A stretch of DNA of 64,000 bases from contig LLKO01000024.1 of the NCBI GenBank assembly GCA_001513895.1, forward strand, positions 186,001 through 250,000. The letters run 5' to 3'. The notes below the pieces were generated by a model. It was not told the origin of the DNA. It saw only the letters and a list, made by a program, of their open reading frames with translations, and ran no database searches. Numbering within the stretch: the first letter of the stretch is position 1; every line of letters starts with the position of its first letter. A program made the translations under genes and the position numbers. This document shows positions 22,901 through 32,408 of the stretch, in pieces. The DNA is from Graphilbum fragrans (lineage: Eukaryota; Ascomycota; Sordariomycetes; Ophiostomatales; Ophiostomataceae).

Positions 22901-23874
22901 GGATCAGCTCCAGAATCTCCGTCCGGAACCCGCGCTCCTGGATAATGTCCATGCAGATGCCCAGCACGTACTCCATCAGGTCTTCCGCCGCCCCAGGCGC
23001 CCCCGTGTCGGCCGCCTTGCCCTTGCCCGCCTTGGCGTCTTCGCTGGCACGCTTGATCACCCGCCGAAGCACCGCCAGGTTGCGCGCCTCCACCGCGATG
23101 CCCACCACCTGCCGGTAGCGCCCGTCCTCCAGGCACTGCGAGAAGAGTCGCTCAATCGCCCGCCCGAGCGCCATCTTGGTCTGCCGGTCCGGCTGCTGCA
23201 GCAGCGCGCCCGACCGGCCCTCCTTGCCGCCGCCGCCGCCGCCATTCGCCGATGCGCTGATGATGCTGTTGTTCTCCGTCGTCGACGCGCGCGACAGCAG
23301 CGACTTCGACGGCAGCGTCGACTGCGAAAACGGCGTCGTCGGCGACATCACAGCCGCCGCTCCCTCGGCGCTCCAGCCCAGCAGGCTCGTCTCGATCGAC
23401 GGCCGCAGCGCAGCCTCCTCCGCTGCCGTGGCGGCTGCCGCCGACTTGTGCACCGGCTTGGCCGGCTTGCGGTCGGCCAGACACGTCGCAATGTACTGGT
23501 CGATGCAGCGCGAGATAATCGTCTCCTCGAACTCGCCCGGCTGGTCCAGCTTGAACAAGTCGCCCGCCGCCAGCGCAAACGTCATGCTGTCGCTGTACTC
23601 CTGCAGGTGGTAGTACACCTTGGCCAGCACCAGGGCTGCCAGCTGCCGCTCGGGGAACTGCTCGTCTTCGAAGAGGGCCTCACTATGCACCGTTAGCAGC
23701 TGACTGCACCGCACTCCGTCACCTCACCACATACATCTCGTTGACGGCGCCCGCCACCTCCGTCCACACGGTGTCGATGTCATCGTTGAGCGTGTTGAGC
23801 GCAAACACCTTGAGCTCCGGCTCCTCGTCCGACAGGAAGCCGAGCACGCCCGACGCAGTCACGAGGCCAGGCAT
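19927..23874 (-). CDS. RPN2: 26S proteasome regulatory subunit Rpn2 (PSMD1)
   Basis: Largest non-ATPase scaffold of the 19S base, binding Rpn10/Rpn13 and the ATPase ring. Three exons: 23874-23735, 23682-20529, 20466-19927, about 1277 residues. The start MPGLVTASGVLGFLSDEEPE is typical; splicing at GTATGT joins AVNE-I-EALFEDEQFPERQLAAL correctly. The body shows the proteasome/cyclosome repeats (GGALYAFGLIHANHG, GGALGLGIAGMATGD, LRYGGILTVALAYCGTG). The last intron joins GRYKPVKK to PTGGPLLLLDTQPDEP, and the protein ends DFEYFTGAEDEEEDDDDDE. It is longer than yeast Rpn2 (945 residues) because of Lys/Glu/Asp/Ala-rich insertions, including TDKTDKTEKSDKTEK repeats near the C-terminal third. Convergent with sulfite oxidase, 156 bp apart. 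Confidence 0.95.
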
Positions 23875-25166
23875 CTTGAGGCCGTTGAGCGTTTGTTTGG
23901 GGTGGAGGGATGCACCGAAAAGGAACAGTGCCCACGATGCGAAGAAAGGGAAGGAAAAAAAGAAAGCAGCAAAAACGGGGAGAAGGGCCAAGAGTTCACG
24001 GCAGATGCAGTCTATCTCACGCAATGGTCGATGCCCGATGCCCGATGCGCGTGATGCTGGTGTGTTGATGTGGAGGAGGGCAAAAACAGACGGAAACGAA
24101 GAGAAGCCAGAAGCACAAGAAACAAGCGCGCGGCCGCCATCCACGTCAGGCACAGCTCTGCCTAGCCGACGGAGCTGCTGCACGGCACACTAGTCCGCAT
24201 CCGGACAGGCGCATCCGTCACGTGACGTCCTCCAGACTCGTACGGCCGTGGAATCGAGCCACGAAGACGATGCGGTGCGCAGTATTGTTCGTGAGGAAGT
24301 ATGCCAGTCTTGCTTTATGGTCGCGGGAGCAGAGGCCTCTTCGCTGCGTAGATGCTTTGCCATCCCAGAATGAGTCCTCCCATGCGCCGTAGACGTGGCA
24401 GTGCCGTCCTGTTAGTGTTGCTATGGGAAACACACTAATTCCTTAACAGCGCTGAGGAGCGCTGTAGCAGCGTATCTTAGCACACCTAAGATGCTACCAA
24501 AGAGCGCTAGAACACGCAGAGACTACCAGGAAAAAAGGATAGTTGCAAGCAGACGAAATTTGAGCGACGATCCTGCGAGCTGCTCCCTTTCAGTTTCGTT
24601 GTCCCCTTGGTCCCCTTGCTGTCCACGCCCACCGCCAGCGATGCCCTACTGAGAGCGGTTCTGCCGACGGCTGCCATCCTTTTGACCTGCTGGCTTCTGG
24701 TCCCCGATTTTCCCCATCGATTCCATCGCCGTTGGGCCTCTTTTTGCGCGCGACCGTGGATGTGATTGCGCCTCTTTTTTCCGTCTGGCTTCTTTGGCTT
24801 CGGCCCATCTCGATCTCGACCTCGACCGGAACTGTCCAAATACAACTCCTACCATACGCGCCAACACGGCAGATGGTGCAGACAGCTTTTTGACATCGAA
24901 AGCAGCTCCTGTGCGAGCACGACCGCATCGCCAACGCGTGCCGACGGCCCTCTACTTTAGGCGATAGTTTGCGCCTCTGTTTTTGCACCACGGCGAATGC
25001 GACGGCTTGCGATTCCACCGGCGCATTGCCATTGGATCCAACGCGTTCACACAAGCTTCTGCCTGTGTCCGCCGTCTCTCTTCCGCTTCTCACGCCGCCG
25101 CTCCCGTAGGCTAACGGGAGACGCAGCCTCGAAACGTCTCTCCGCCCCGTCTCCCATCCGCCCACC
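23875..25166. promoter_or_regulatory. Divergent promoter RPN2 / CET1
   Basis: About 1.3 kb between divergent start codons. I looked for a perfect proteasome control element (GGTGGCAAA) and saw none by eye. The CET1 start has a good context (CCACCATG). No other gene is supported. Confidence 0.5.
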
Positions 25167-25256
25167 ATGCTGAAGCTCACGTCGCTGCTCAACGACGAGG
25201 GCTCGTCGAACGCGCAGCCGAAGCCGTCACCGACGTTGCAGCAACAGCAGCAGCAA

Positions 25257-25287
<31 letters not shown>

Positions 25288-28256
25288 CGCCCTCGACGCC
25301 CGTCCAGACCAGCTCGGCTAGTGCGTTCCGGGACTACAGCAGCTCCGTCCACGCTTCTCCGGGCCCGATGCACGACTACATCGGCAACCAGCACACGCCG
25401 TCGGCAGCCTATGCATCCCCGGGCGCCGTTCCCGGCCAGTTTGGCAGCCGGCCTGCACCACCGCCGCTGCAGCCGCCGTCTGCCGCCGATTTGCGCTCCC
25501 CCAGCTCCGGACCTATTCCCGGACCCTCGCCGTACCGGCACACGCCGAGCAGCTCCGTGAGCGGCGGCAGCAGCGGCTACCCCTTTCCACCATCGCAGCC
25601 GCCCTCGGCCTCCAGCCCCGTGCAGCACCATCAGTATCCGCCGTCCAACGCGTATAACTCGGCCCGCGACAGCTACTCGTCCGCTTCTCAATCCGCCGGT
25701 CCTCCGCCCGGATCCGCCGCTTCCTACGGGCCCCAGACGCCCGGCGGCAGCAGCTCGCAGTACCCGCCTCACCAGCGCACGCAGTCTGGCTACTCGACGC
25801 CGACGCCCACTTCGGCGCAGGCGCCATACGGCCATCCGTACGCGCAAGGCAGTCCGGTGATGGCAAATCGGCCTCCGCCGCCACACCCATCGCACGCATC
25901 TCATCCGTCGCACCAGCTGCACCCGTCGCTCCCATCGCACCCATCACACCCATCACACTCCTCTCACTACCAGCAGCCGCCCTTTGACGCTGCGCGTCAT
26001 CCGTCACAGCCGCCGACGCCGTTGGGCCCGCCTTTGACGGCCGCACAGAGAGCACCGTCCGCGGGAGCTGTGTATCCGCCGCAACACCAGCCGCAAGACG
26101 CACAGAAACAGCCGTCGAGCCCTCTGCAGCAGCGGCAGCCTTCCGCGCCGTCTGGCTACTACCACAAGCCGTCACAGACACAGCAATACCAGCAGCAGCA
26201 GCAAGCTCAACAGGCGCAGCGACAACTCTCTCAGCCACCGCAACAGCCACAACAACAGCCACAGCAGCAACCACAGCAACCACAGCAACAACAGCAACTA
26301 CAGCAACCCCATCCGCCCCATCAACCCCCTTACGCCTCCTCCACTAATCCCAACGCCCACGATTCCCGCGCCTCGTTTGCCGGCCAGGGCTACGCCGGTC
26401 CGGCTGCCGAGTTTCACCGGAGGTCCCAATCCCAAAGCGACCGAGCTCGCAGTGTCAGCGTGAGCCCCAAAACACGCGTCTCGAGTCTGCCCAGCTCAGC
26501 GGCCGACTCAGATCCGGCTCAGCAGCCGCAGCCGCAGCAGCTGCGCACCGCCATGGACGTGGACCGGCCGAGCCAGCAGCCATCCGGCCCACCGGCCAAG
26601 CGGAAACTCGACGAGCGCGACCTGCACCCTGACGAGATGGACCGCAAAGAGGTACGCCGGCCGGCGCCGTTTGAGAGTCCGAACGGGAAGCCGACACAAG
26701 CACAAGCACAAAAACCTAGCAAGAAACGCTACACAGATGTGCCGGTTTGGGCACGGCACTACGACGGCGGGCCGCTAAACAAGCCGAATTTCATCGTGCA
26801 CAAACCCGGTCCGCCCGGCCAAGCTCACACCAACGGCAAACGCGAGACCGTGGCCCCGAGCTCGCACCCCAGCCAGCACACGTCGCGCCACACGTCGCCC
26901 GAGACCGCGCGCAATCCGTCGGCAGCGGCCTCAGGGGCAGCGCCAGCACCGGCAGAGGCGTCGGCGGCTGCGGCTGCGGCTGTGGCTCCGGCTGTGGCTG
27001 CGGCTGCGTCAGCAGCTCCGGCGGCAGCTCCGGCTCCGGCCCCGGCCCCGGTTTCAGCAGCTCCGGCGATCGACCCCCGTCTGGCCCTTCTTGGCCCCTG
27101 GGAAGAATCCATCACCGGCGACAAGCCGTTTGACGAGGTTACGCGCAAGGTGGCCGACTTTCTCTACCTCAACGTGGTCAGCAACCCGAACATGGTTGAG
27201 ATTCTGGGGCTCGGCGTGCAGTTTGAGATCGAGGCCAAGCTGGGCACTCTCATCAGCAAGGAGACCAACCAGCGCGTCGCGTTGCCGGTGGCATCCGAGT
27301 GTGTGCTGCAGGATAACGGGCGCATCACCTTTAAGAGCAGCATGGTGGAGGTGAGTTTGTCTTTTTCCTCGTCCTCGTCCTCATCCTNNNNNNNNNNNNN
27401 NNNNNNNNNNNNNNNNNNNNNNNNNNNNNNNNNNNNNNNNNNNNNNNNNNNNNNNNNNNNNNNNNNNNNNNNNNNNNNNNNNTCGTCCTCGTCCTCGTCC
27501 TCGTTCCTCGTTTGTCGTTCCTCTACGTGTTCTAATCCCCAGACCCAACACAAAAACTACAACGAGTTCCTCAACGCGCTCGTCTTCGAGACGGACGCGC
27601 GCAATCCTGCCAATGCCGGCCGTCCCAAGCCGCGCGTGCCTATCCAGTACAAGCACCGCCGCGAAGTCGACCGCTTCTTCGAGCTGCCCACTGAGCTGCA
27701 GGACCGCCTACCCGCCTGTGTGCGCACGCTCATCCCCCATCGCCATTCCGTCAAGGTGCGCGTGACCTACGACAAGAAGACCCACGACGTCCTCGCCAAG
27801 ATCGTCAAGGCCCGCGTCGGCGACCTCAACATCTTCTTCCCCGACTCGCCCCTCGACTGCCGGGTCAGCGTCAACCTCGAAATGGCCTGGGAGGGCCCTG
27901 TCGACGAGATCGAGCGCATGGCCGCCGCCACCAACCGCGAGCGCCAGCCGGACCGCGAAAAGGACCGTCTCAGCTACAGCCAGAGCCACTACCAGATTGA
28001 CCTGACCCAGGTGACCTACAAGGTGCAGGGGCCGAATGTGAGTGCGGCGTGCTTTCCGCCCTTTTGTGGCAACACGGCTGACAAACAGAAACTGGAGCGC
28101 GAGGAAAAAGAGCACGAGCTCGAGATCGAGCTGGCCCCCGGCATGGTCATCGAGCAGGGCCGCCGCGCTGCCCAGGGCGAGCCGCACGCATACCAGGAGC
28201 TGGTCGAGGGACTCATCGACAACGTGCGCATTCTAGCCCGGCGAGCACGGATATAG
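25167..28256 (+). CDS. CET1: mRNA-capping enzyme beta subunit, RNA 5'-triphosphatase
   Basis: Removes the gamma phosphate of nascent mRNA before guanylylation; a metal-dependent fungal (TTM/Cet1) triphosphatase. Exons: 25167-27350, 27543-28037, 28089-28256, 948 residues if the gap lies wholly in intron 1. The catalytic domain begins near residue 640 (PWEESITGDKPFDEV). Tunnel motifs are visible: VQFEIEAKLGTL near 685 (metal-binding glutamates), VKVRVTYDKKTHDV near 798, and RVSVNLEMAWEGP near 836; ELEIELAPG is in the last exon. The preceding roughly 640 residues are disordered: polyGln at about residues 25-41, Ser/Pro/His repeats, a second Gln-rich block, and an Ala/Pro run. Yeast Cet1 is 549 residues. 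A 95-base assembly gap lies in intron 1. Confidence 0.92.
25237..25286 (+). repeat. CAG/CAA repeat coding polyglutamine
   Basis: Interrupted CAG/CAA run near the 5' end of the CET1 coding region, coding an uninterrupted glutamine tract. Likely length-variable between strains. Confidence 0.85.
27356..27508 (+). repeat. TCCTCG microsatellite with assembly gap, in CET1 intron 1
   Basis: TCCTCG/TCCTCA hexamers flank a run of 95 Ns (27388-27482). The repeat on both sides of the gap suggests the assembler could not cross it. The true intron length is unknown. Confidence 0.9.
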
Positions 28257-29417
28257 GTGTCCCCCGGGGAAAGCCAGGCACGCAAGACGGGATGCAGCCG
28301 AAGAGAAACGAAGCGGCCGACACCGGCCAATGCACACCAAAACACGCAAACAAACCAAGGAAACCAGACAAACCAAACAGGCCGTACAAAAACGGTCTGC
28401 TGGGACGAACACGGGCTCGGGCATTCGGGGGTAAAAACGGCCAGGGGTTGGCGGATTAGAAGGGTCTGCGTTGAGATATTTTGTTTTATTTTTTTATTTT
28501 TTATATTTTTTTTCTTTACATTTTTCCTTTCTCGTTTTGCCTTTGCTTTCGATAGGGTTGGTGGTGCTGTTGGCGACAACAGCGGCTACTGGGGTGTCGG
28601 TATTGATTATTCCTTGTTTCGGTTCATTTTCCTTACTTGTTCTTTTTTGGTTAGAACGGATGGATGGGTGTCTTTTCTTTTGCAGCAGAAGCTGTCTGTT
28701 TTCTTTTGTGCCGGTGGGCTTTTTAATGATTTATTCGGGTTATCTGATGCGTTCCGGCGTGGTGCCGTTCAAATAGGCTCGCAATAAGCGGTGTCGCGTG
28801 GCATCGTATTGTGCTGTGACTCTGGCCTGACTGACTTGGACTGCATAACGGACTGATCCGTGTGATTTGCCCGAGACGAGGCTCCGACGCCGATATTTGG
28901 CCCAACAGTTGATGCACCCTCAATGACATTGAAAAACCACACTCGTCTACGTCGGCCCAGGTGGGATGCCGGCAGCCACTATTACCAAGCACGAGAGCTG
29001 ACGGAGCTGTCGCTAGCCTTTACCCGCCGCCCCAAAGGGCTCAAGGCCCCAAAAACCCGATGCAAGTGCCGGCTAGAGCTAGTTCGGCCTGCTGTCGCCA
29101 TTTATGGTCCCGACCGCGTCAACGATCCGCTTGCAGCTGGCCGCACTCGTAGCTGTGGCCAGCGGTTTAGCCGGAAATGCAGTGCACTGTGATGCGTGTT
29201 CAGGATTGCTTGTGCGTCGTACATGGACTGGGAATAGATGTAAATGTGGCCAGAAAAGGGCCTGGAAAGCAATAGCAAGATACACACCCACAATGGCAAA
29301 AGCAGCATTCCAACCCTCCCAAATATGACAGCACCATCTTGAAGACAGACGCCCAATTCAAAACCAGGCCGATCCCATCCATCACCACATTGTCTCCGGT
29401 CCTCCCCACTTGCCGAC

Positions 29418-29681
29418 ATGGCGAGCTCCCCTCCAGCGGCGCCACGCACTTGGAGCATAGCTGTGGCGTGCCTGTGCCTCCTCATTCCGCCGCTGTACCT
29501 GGCGGCGTCGTCGTCATCGCTGGCATCGACACTGTCCTTTCCGGTACGTGCTATCTGCTGTGAGGCCTTGCTGGACTCCGTGATTCTGCCGCCTTCTTGC
29601 CTCATCTTGGGCAGTCAAGCGTCTGTACTGGTTGCATCAGGTAGTTGGGGTATTTGCTGTGCATATCATTCGAGCGTTTGA
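29418..29681 (+). CDS. Possible small secreted or membrane protein (doubtful)
   Basis: A frame from ATG 29418 in a good context (GACATGG) reads MASSPPAAPRTWSIAVACLC followed by a Leu/Ile/Ala-rich hydrophobic stretch, like a signal peptide or membrane anchor. A donor-like GTACGT follows TCCTTTCCG near 29541, and a plausible acceptor (GGGCAG) lies near 29615, so it may be spliced. Unspliced it gives 87 residues. It may simply be the 5' leader of the NmrA-like gene. Confidence 0.2.
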   Translation: MASSPPAAPRTWSIAVACLCLLIPPLYLAASSSSLASTLSFPVRAICCEALLDSVILPPSCLILGSQASVLVASGSWGICCAYHSSV

Positions 29682-29710
29682 GGCTATACTCCGATCCATC
29701 GCAAGCTACA

Positions 29711-29752
29711 CGTATACATGTGTACATATATACATATATACGTATATATATA
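29711..29752. repeat. TA-rich alternating repeat
   Basis: ACGTATACATGTGTACATAT followed by further TACATATA and CGTATATATA units; it lies about 100 bp before the NmrA-like start and may act as a TATA region or simply be a microsatellite. Confidence 0.6.
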
Positions 29753-29855
29753 CCGGCTACCCCCACCTCTCCCGGCCACCAGTCTTCCCCTCCCTCGTCT
29801 GTATCTGCATCTCCTGCATCCATTGACCACCCAGTCTCTATTTCCACAACACAAA

Positions 29856-30863
29856 ATGGCCATCAAGACTGTTGCCGTCGCCGGAGTAAGTACTGCCTGA
29901 CGAGAGTGTGACTGCTGTCGTATGCATGACGCCCCCTAACACGGCAACCAGGGCACCGGCACTCTGGGCAAGCACATCGTCGAGCAGCTCGTGCAGGCGG
30001 GCTTCACGGTGACGATCCTGACGCGCGACAGCAGCAAGGTGACGCTGCCGGCAGGCGTGGCAGGCGCCAAGACGGTCGACTACAAGTCGGTGGGCTCGCT
30101 GCAGCCGGCGCTCGCGGGCCAGGACGCCGTGGTGTCGGTGCTGGGCTCGCTGGCGGCGGGCGAGCAGAAGCCGCTGGTGGAAGCCGCGGTGGCGGCGGGC
30201 GTGCAGCGCTTCATCCCGTCCGAGTTCGGCGTCAACACGCGCAAGGCGCGCGGCTCGACGCTCGGCGGCATTCTGGCGGCCAAGGTGGCGACGGTCGACC
30301 TGCTGATCGAGAAGGCCGAGGCGTCGGGCGGCGCGTTCACCTGGACCGGCATCAGCCCGGGCCTCTTCACGCGCTGGGGCCTCGACAACGGCTTCTTCGG
30401 CTTCGACTTCGCCGCGCGCACGGCCACCGTCTTCGACTCCGGCAACGAACCCGTCCAGACCTCCAATCTCGCCTACATCGGCCGCGCCGTCGCGGCCGTG
30501 CTGGCGCAGGCATCGGCCGCCGGCGTCGGCGCACCCGGCGACAAGACGGCCAACAAGTACATCGAGATCTCGTCGTTCACGCCCACGCAGAACGAGCTGC
30601 GCGCCTTCGTCGAGCAGCAGACCGGCGGCGCGCCGTGGACGGTGAATCACGTGACCACGGCTTCGGCCCTGGCGACAGGCCAAGAGAAGCTGGCCAAGGG
30701 CGACTTCTCGGCCTTTGGCGACCTGCTCAAGGCGTGGCTGTTTGAGGACGGCGCCGGACACGCGCCGAGCGGCCCGACGAGCGGCAATGCGCTGCTGGAT
30801 CTGCCGCACGAGGACCTGGCGGCGAACCTGAAGCAGTGGCTGGCGGAGAGCGGCAAGTTGTAG
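29856..30863 (+). CDS. NmrA-like/isoflavone reductase-like NAD(P)-binding protein
   Basis: Atypical short-chain dehydrogenase fold. Exon 1 (29856-29885) encodes MAIKTVAVAG; a 66-nt intron follows; exon 2 (29952-30863) begins GTGTLGKHIVEQL, so the intron sits inside the dinucleotide-binding loop (GGTGTLG). 313 residues. VQRFIPSEFGVNTRKARGS and WTGISPGLFTRWGL are typical of fungal NmrA/PCBER-like proteins. Substrate is unknown; members range from phenylcoumaran-type reductases to redox-sensing regulators. The coding region is strongly GC-rich. Confidence 0.88.
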
Positions 30864-30940
30864 CGTGTGTGCAGCTGTCCTGCTATAGGGGTGTGCTGTA
30901 GAGCTGTAGCCTGTAGCGAATGAATGATATCTGGCCTTGC

Positions 30941-30983
30941 TTCCTGTTTCCTGCTTCCTGCTTCCTGCTTCCTGCTTCCTGCT
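30941..30983 (+). repeat. TTCCTGC heptamer tandem repeat
   Basis: About six tandem copies of TTCCTGC (the first with T for C) directly before the stop codon of the minus-strand cupin gene, so in its 3' untranslated region. Confidence 0.85.
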
Positions 30984-31000
30984 TTGTGCCCTCTTGCCCC

Positions 31001-31999
31001 CTACTGCACCTCTCCCCCGCCAAACTCGGTCAGCGGCACCACGGTCGGTTCCATGCCATTCCGCACAATCACCCAGGACACGTCGGTGTCGGTGCTCTCG
31101 TTGAGGACCTGGTGCTCGGTCCAGGCGGGAATAAAGGCAAAGTCACCGGGGCCGAGGACATGTCGAGCGGGGGGGGCTGTGATGACCGAGTCGGCGTCGT
31201 CGGCGTCGTGGCCGTCGTCTTCGGGCAGCGTGGCCAGCACGGCGTGGCCGGCAACAGCGTAGATAATGGCCTCTGTTCCTCGTCAGTGAGGCGTCCTGGA
31301 AACGACGGGACGCTGGGACTCACCCTGCTCGCCGTTGTGGAAGACAATCGTGGCACATTGCGGCTTCACCGTCAGCACCGACGCGCACATGCTGCTGGTT
31401 TTGTGCACAATGGCGTCGCGCATGGTCACACCGCTGCGTCTGGCCCGTCGTGGTGGTCGAGGAGGTGTGGGCGGCGGCTCGTCGTATGCTTCGCCATATG
31501 CTTCGTCTTCCGTGACGATGCTGCTGCTTCGTGATCTGGTCAGGTTGTATGTAGGTCCCGAGGAGCGGCGTCTGTCCGAGCTGGTCTCTGGCTCTTTTGC
31601 GCTAGCTGCTACTTGTCTCGTCTCGTCTTTCTGTTCTGTATGTTCTGCATATTCCGTGTGGTCCGTGTGTCCTGTGTGTTCTGTGTGTTCTGTGTGTTCT
31701 GTGTGTTCTGTGTGTTCTGTGTGTTTTGTGTGTTTTGTGTCTTCCGTGTTTTCTGTGTGCTCTGTCTCGTTCTGCGTCTGTTCCTTCCGCTCTGTGCCAT
31801 TTGCCTGCTCCGTGTTCTCCGTCTGCCCCGTCAGCTCTTTCGGGCTTGCGTACTCTCTCTCCTCGTCGGCCTCCTGCTCCGTCTCTGTGTCAAGCTCCTC
31901 CGGCAGCGGCGCCCGCAGCTCTTCGGCCTTCGTGATGTGCACCGCCGACGGCAGGATCATGGGCAGCAGCTCCTGGATGAGCGGAAAAAGCGCGGCCAT
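31001..31999 (-). CDS. Cupin-domain protein with His-Thr-Glu repeats
   Basis: Two exons, 31999-31324 and 31272-31001, encode 315 residues. The C-terminal half is a small cupin barrel: RRSGVTMRDAIVHKTSSMCA, CATIVFHNGEQ joined across the intron to EAIIYAVAGHAVL, then GPGDFAFIPAWTEHQVLNES and VSWVIVRNG, the G(X)5-type metal-site and second cupin motifs. The N-terminal half begins MAALFPLIQELLPMILPSAV and carries a Glu/Thr/Asn-rich region with about eight His-Thr-Glu-type tripeptides coded by a 9-bp repeat. Such N-terminally extended cupins occur in fungi with unknown function. A centromere CENP-C/Mif2 cupin is an alternative, but I see no Mif2 motif. Confidence 0.8.
31671..31740. repeat. 9-bp tandem repeat (TGTGTTCTG) inside cupin gene
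   Basis: About seven to eight units of TGTGTTCTG or TGTGTTTTG on the plus strand, coding HTE/HTK tripeptides on the minus strand. In frame, so length changes would leave the cupin domain readable. Confidence 0.9.
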
Positions 32000-32408
32000 G
32001 GTGGGTGCAGGTACGCAGTTGCCGGGAGAGGGTGCTCGGCTTCTTCCTTGAAGACAAGATCACGTGATACACACAGTGCTCGAGCACATGGCGTCTCGGC
32101 GGTTCAGAAGAGGCAGGTGCATTGCAGGTGAAGTAGAACTGTGTTCAGATGTGATAGATCCATGTATTGGGGCAGCTGCACTACAGCGTGAAGCGCTAGT
32201 GCAGCCTGGGTGATAGAGCGACAACGCTATGGCGTATTCGCTAGCTCCACTCTCCATCTGCCTCAGTCTAGGCTCGATCGTCCACCTCGACCGCGCTGGA
32301 CAGACGAGTATGCTCGGGCACTAGAGTACACAACCCAGAGATGCCAGTGTCATCTGTGCTCGTCCGTAACTAGTCTAATCTAGTACATTCGGAGCGACAG
32401 CTCTCGGC
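32000..32408. promoter_or_regulatory. Divergent promoter cupin / F-box genes
   Basis: This 409-bp region lies between divergent start codons. No repeats or RNA genes seen; a CACGTG-related hexamer (TCACGTGA) lies at about 32051-32058. Confidence 0.45.

Larger units (their letters stand above)
28257..29855. other. Intergenic, 1.6 kb
   Basis: Holds the CET1 3' flank, a T-rich tract at about 28476-28530, and the promoter of the NmrA-like gene with an alternating TACATATA/CGTATATA run at 29711-29752. One possible small frame is listed separately. Confidence 0.5.

Noticed and set aside
28257..28787. 176-residue frame downstream of CET1
   Set aside because: Low-complexity Phe/Leu reading of a T-rich 3' flank.
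31001..31999. Cupin protein as CENP-C/Mif2 centromere protein
   Set aside because: Only a generic cupin fold is visible; no Mif2 signature motif or expected length.
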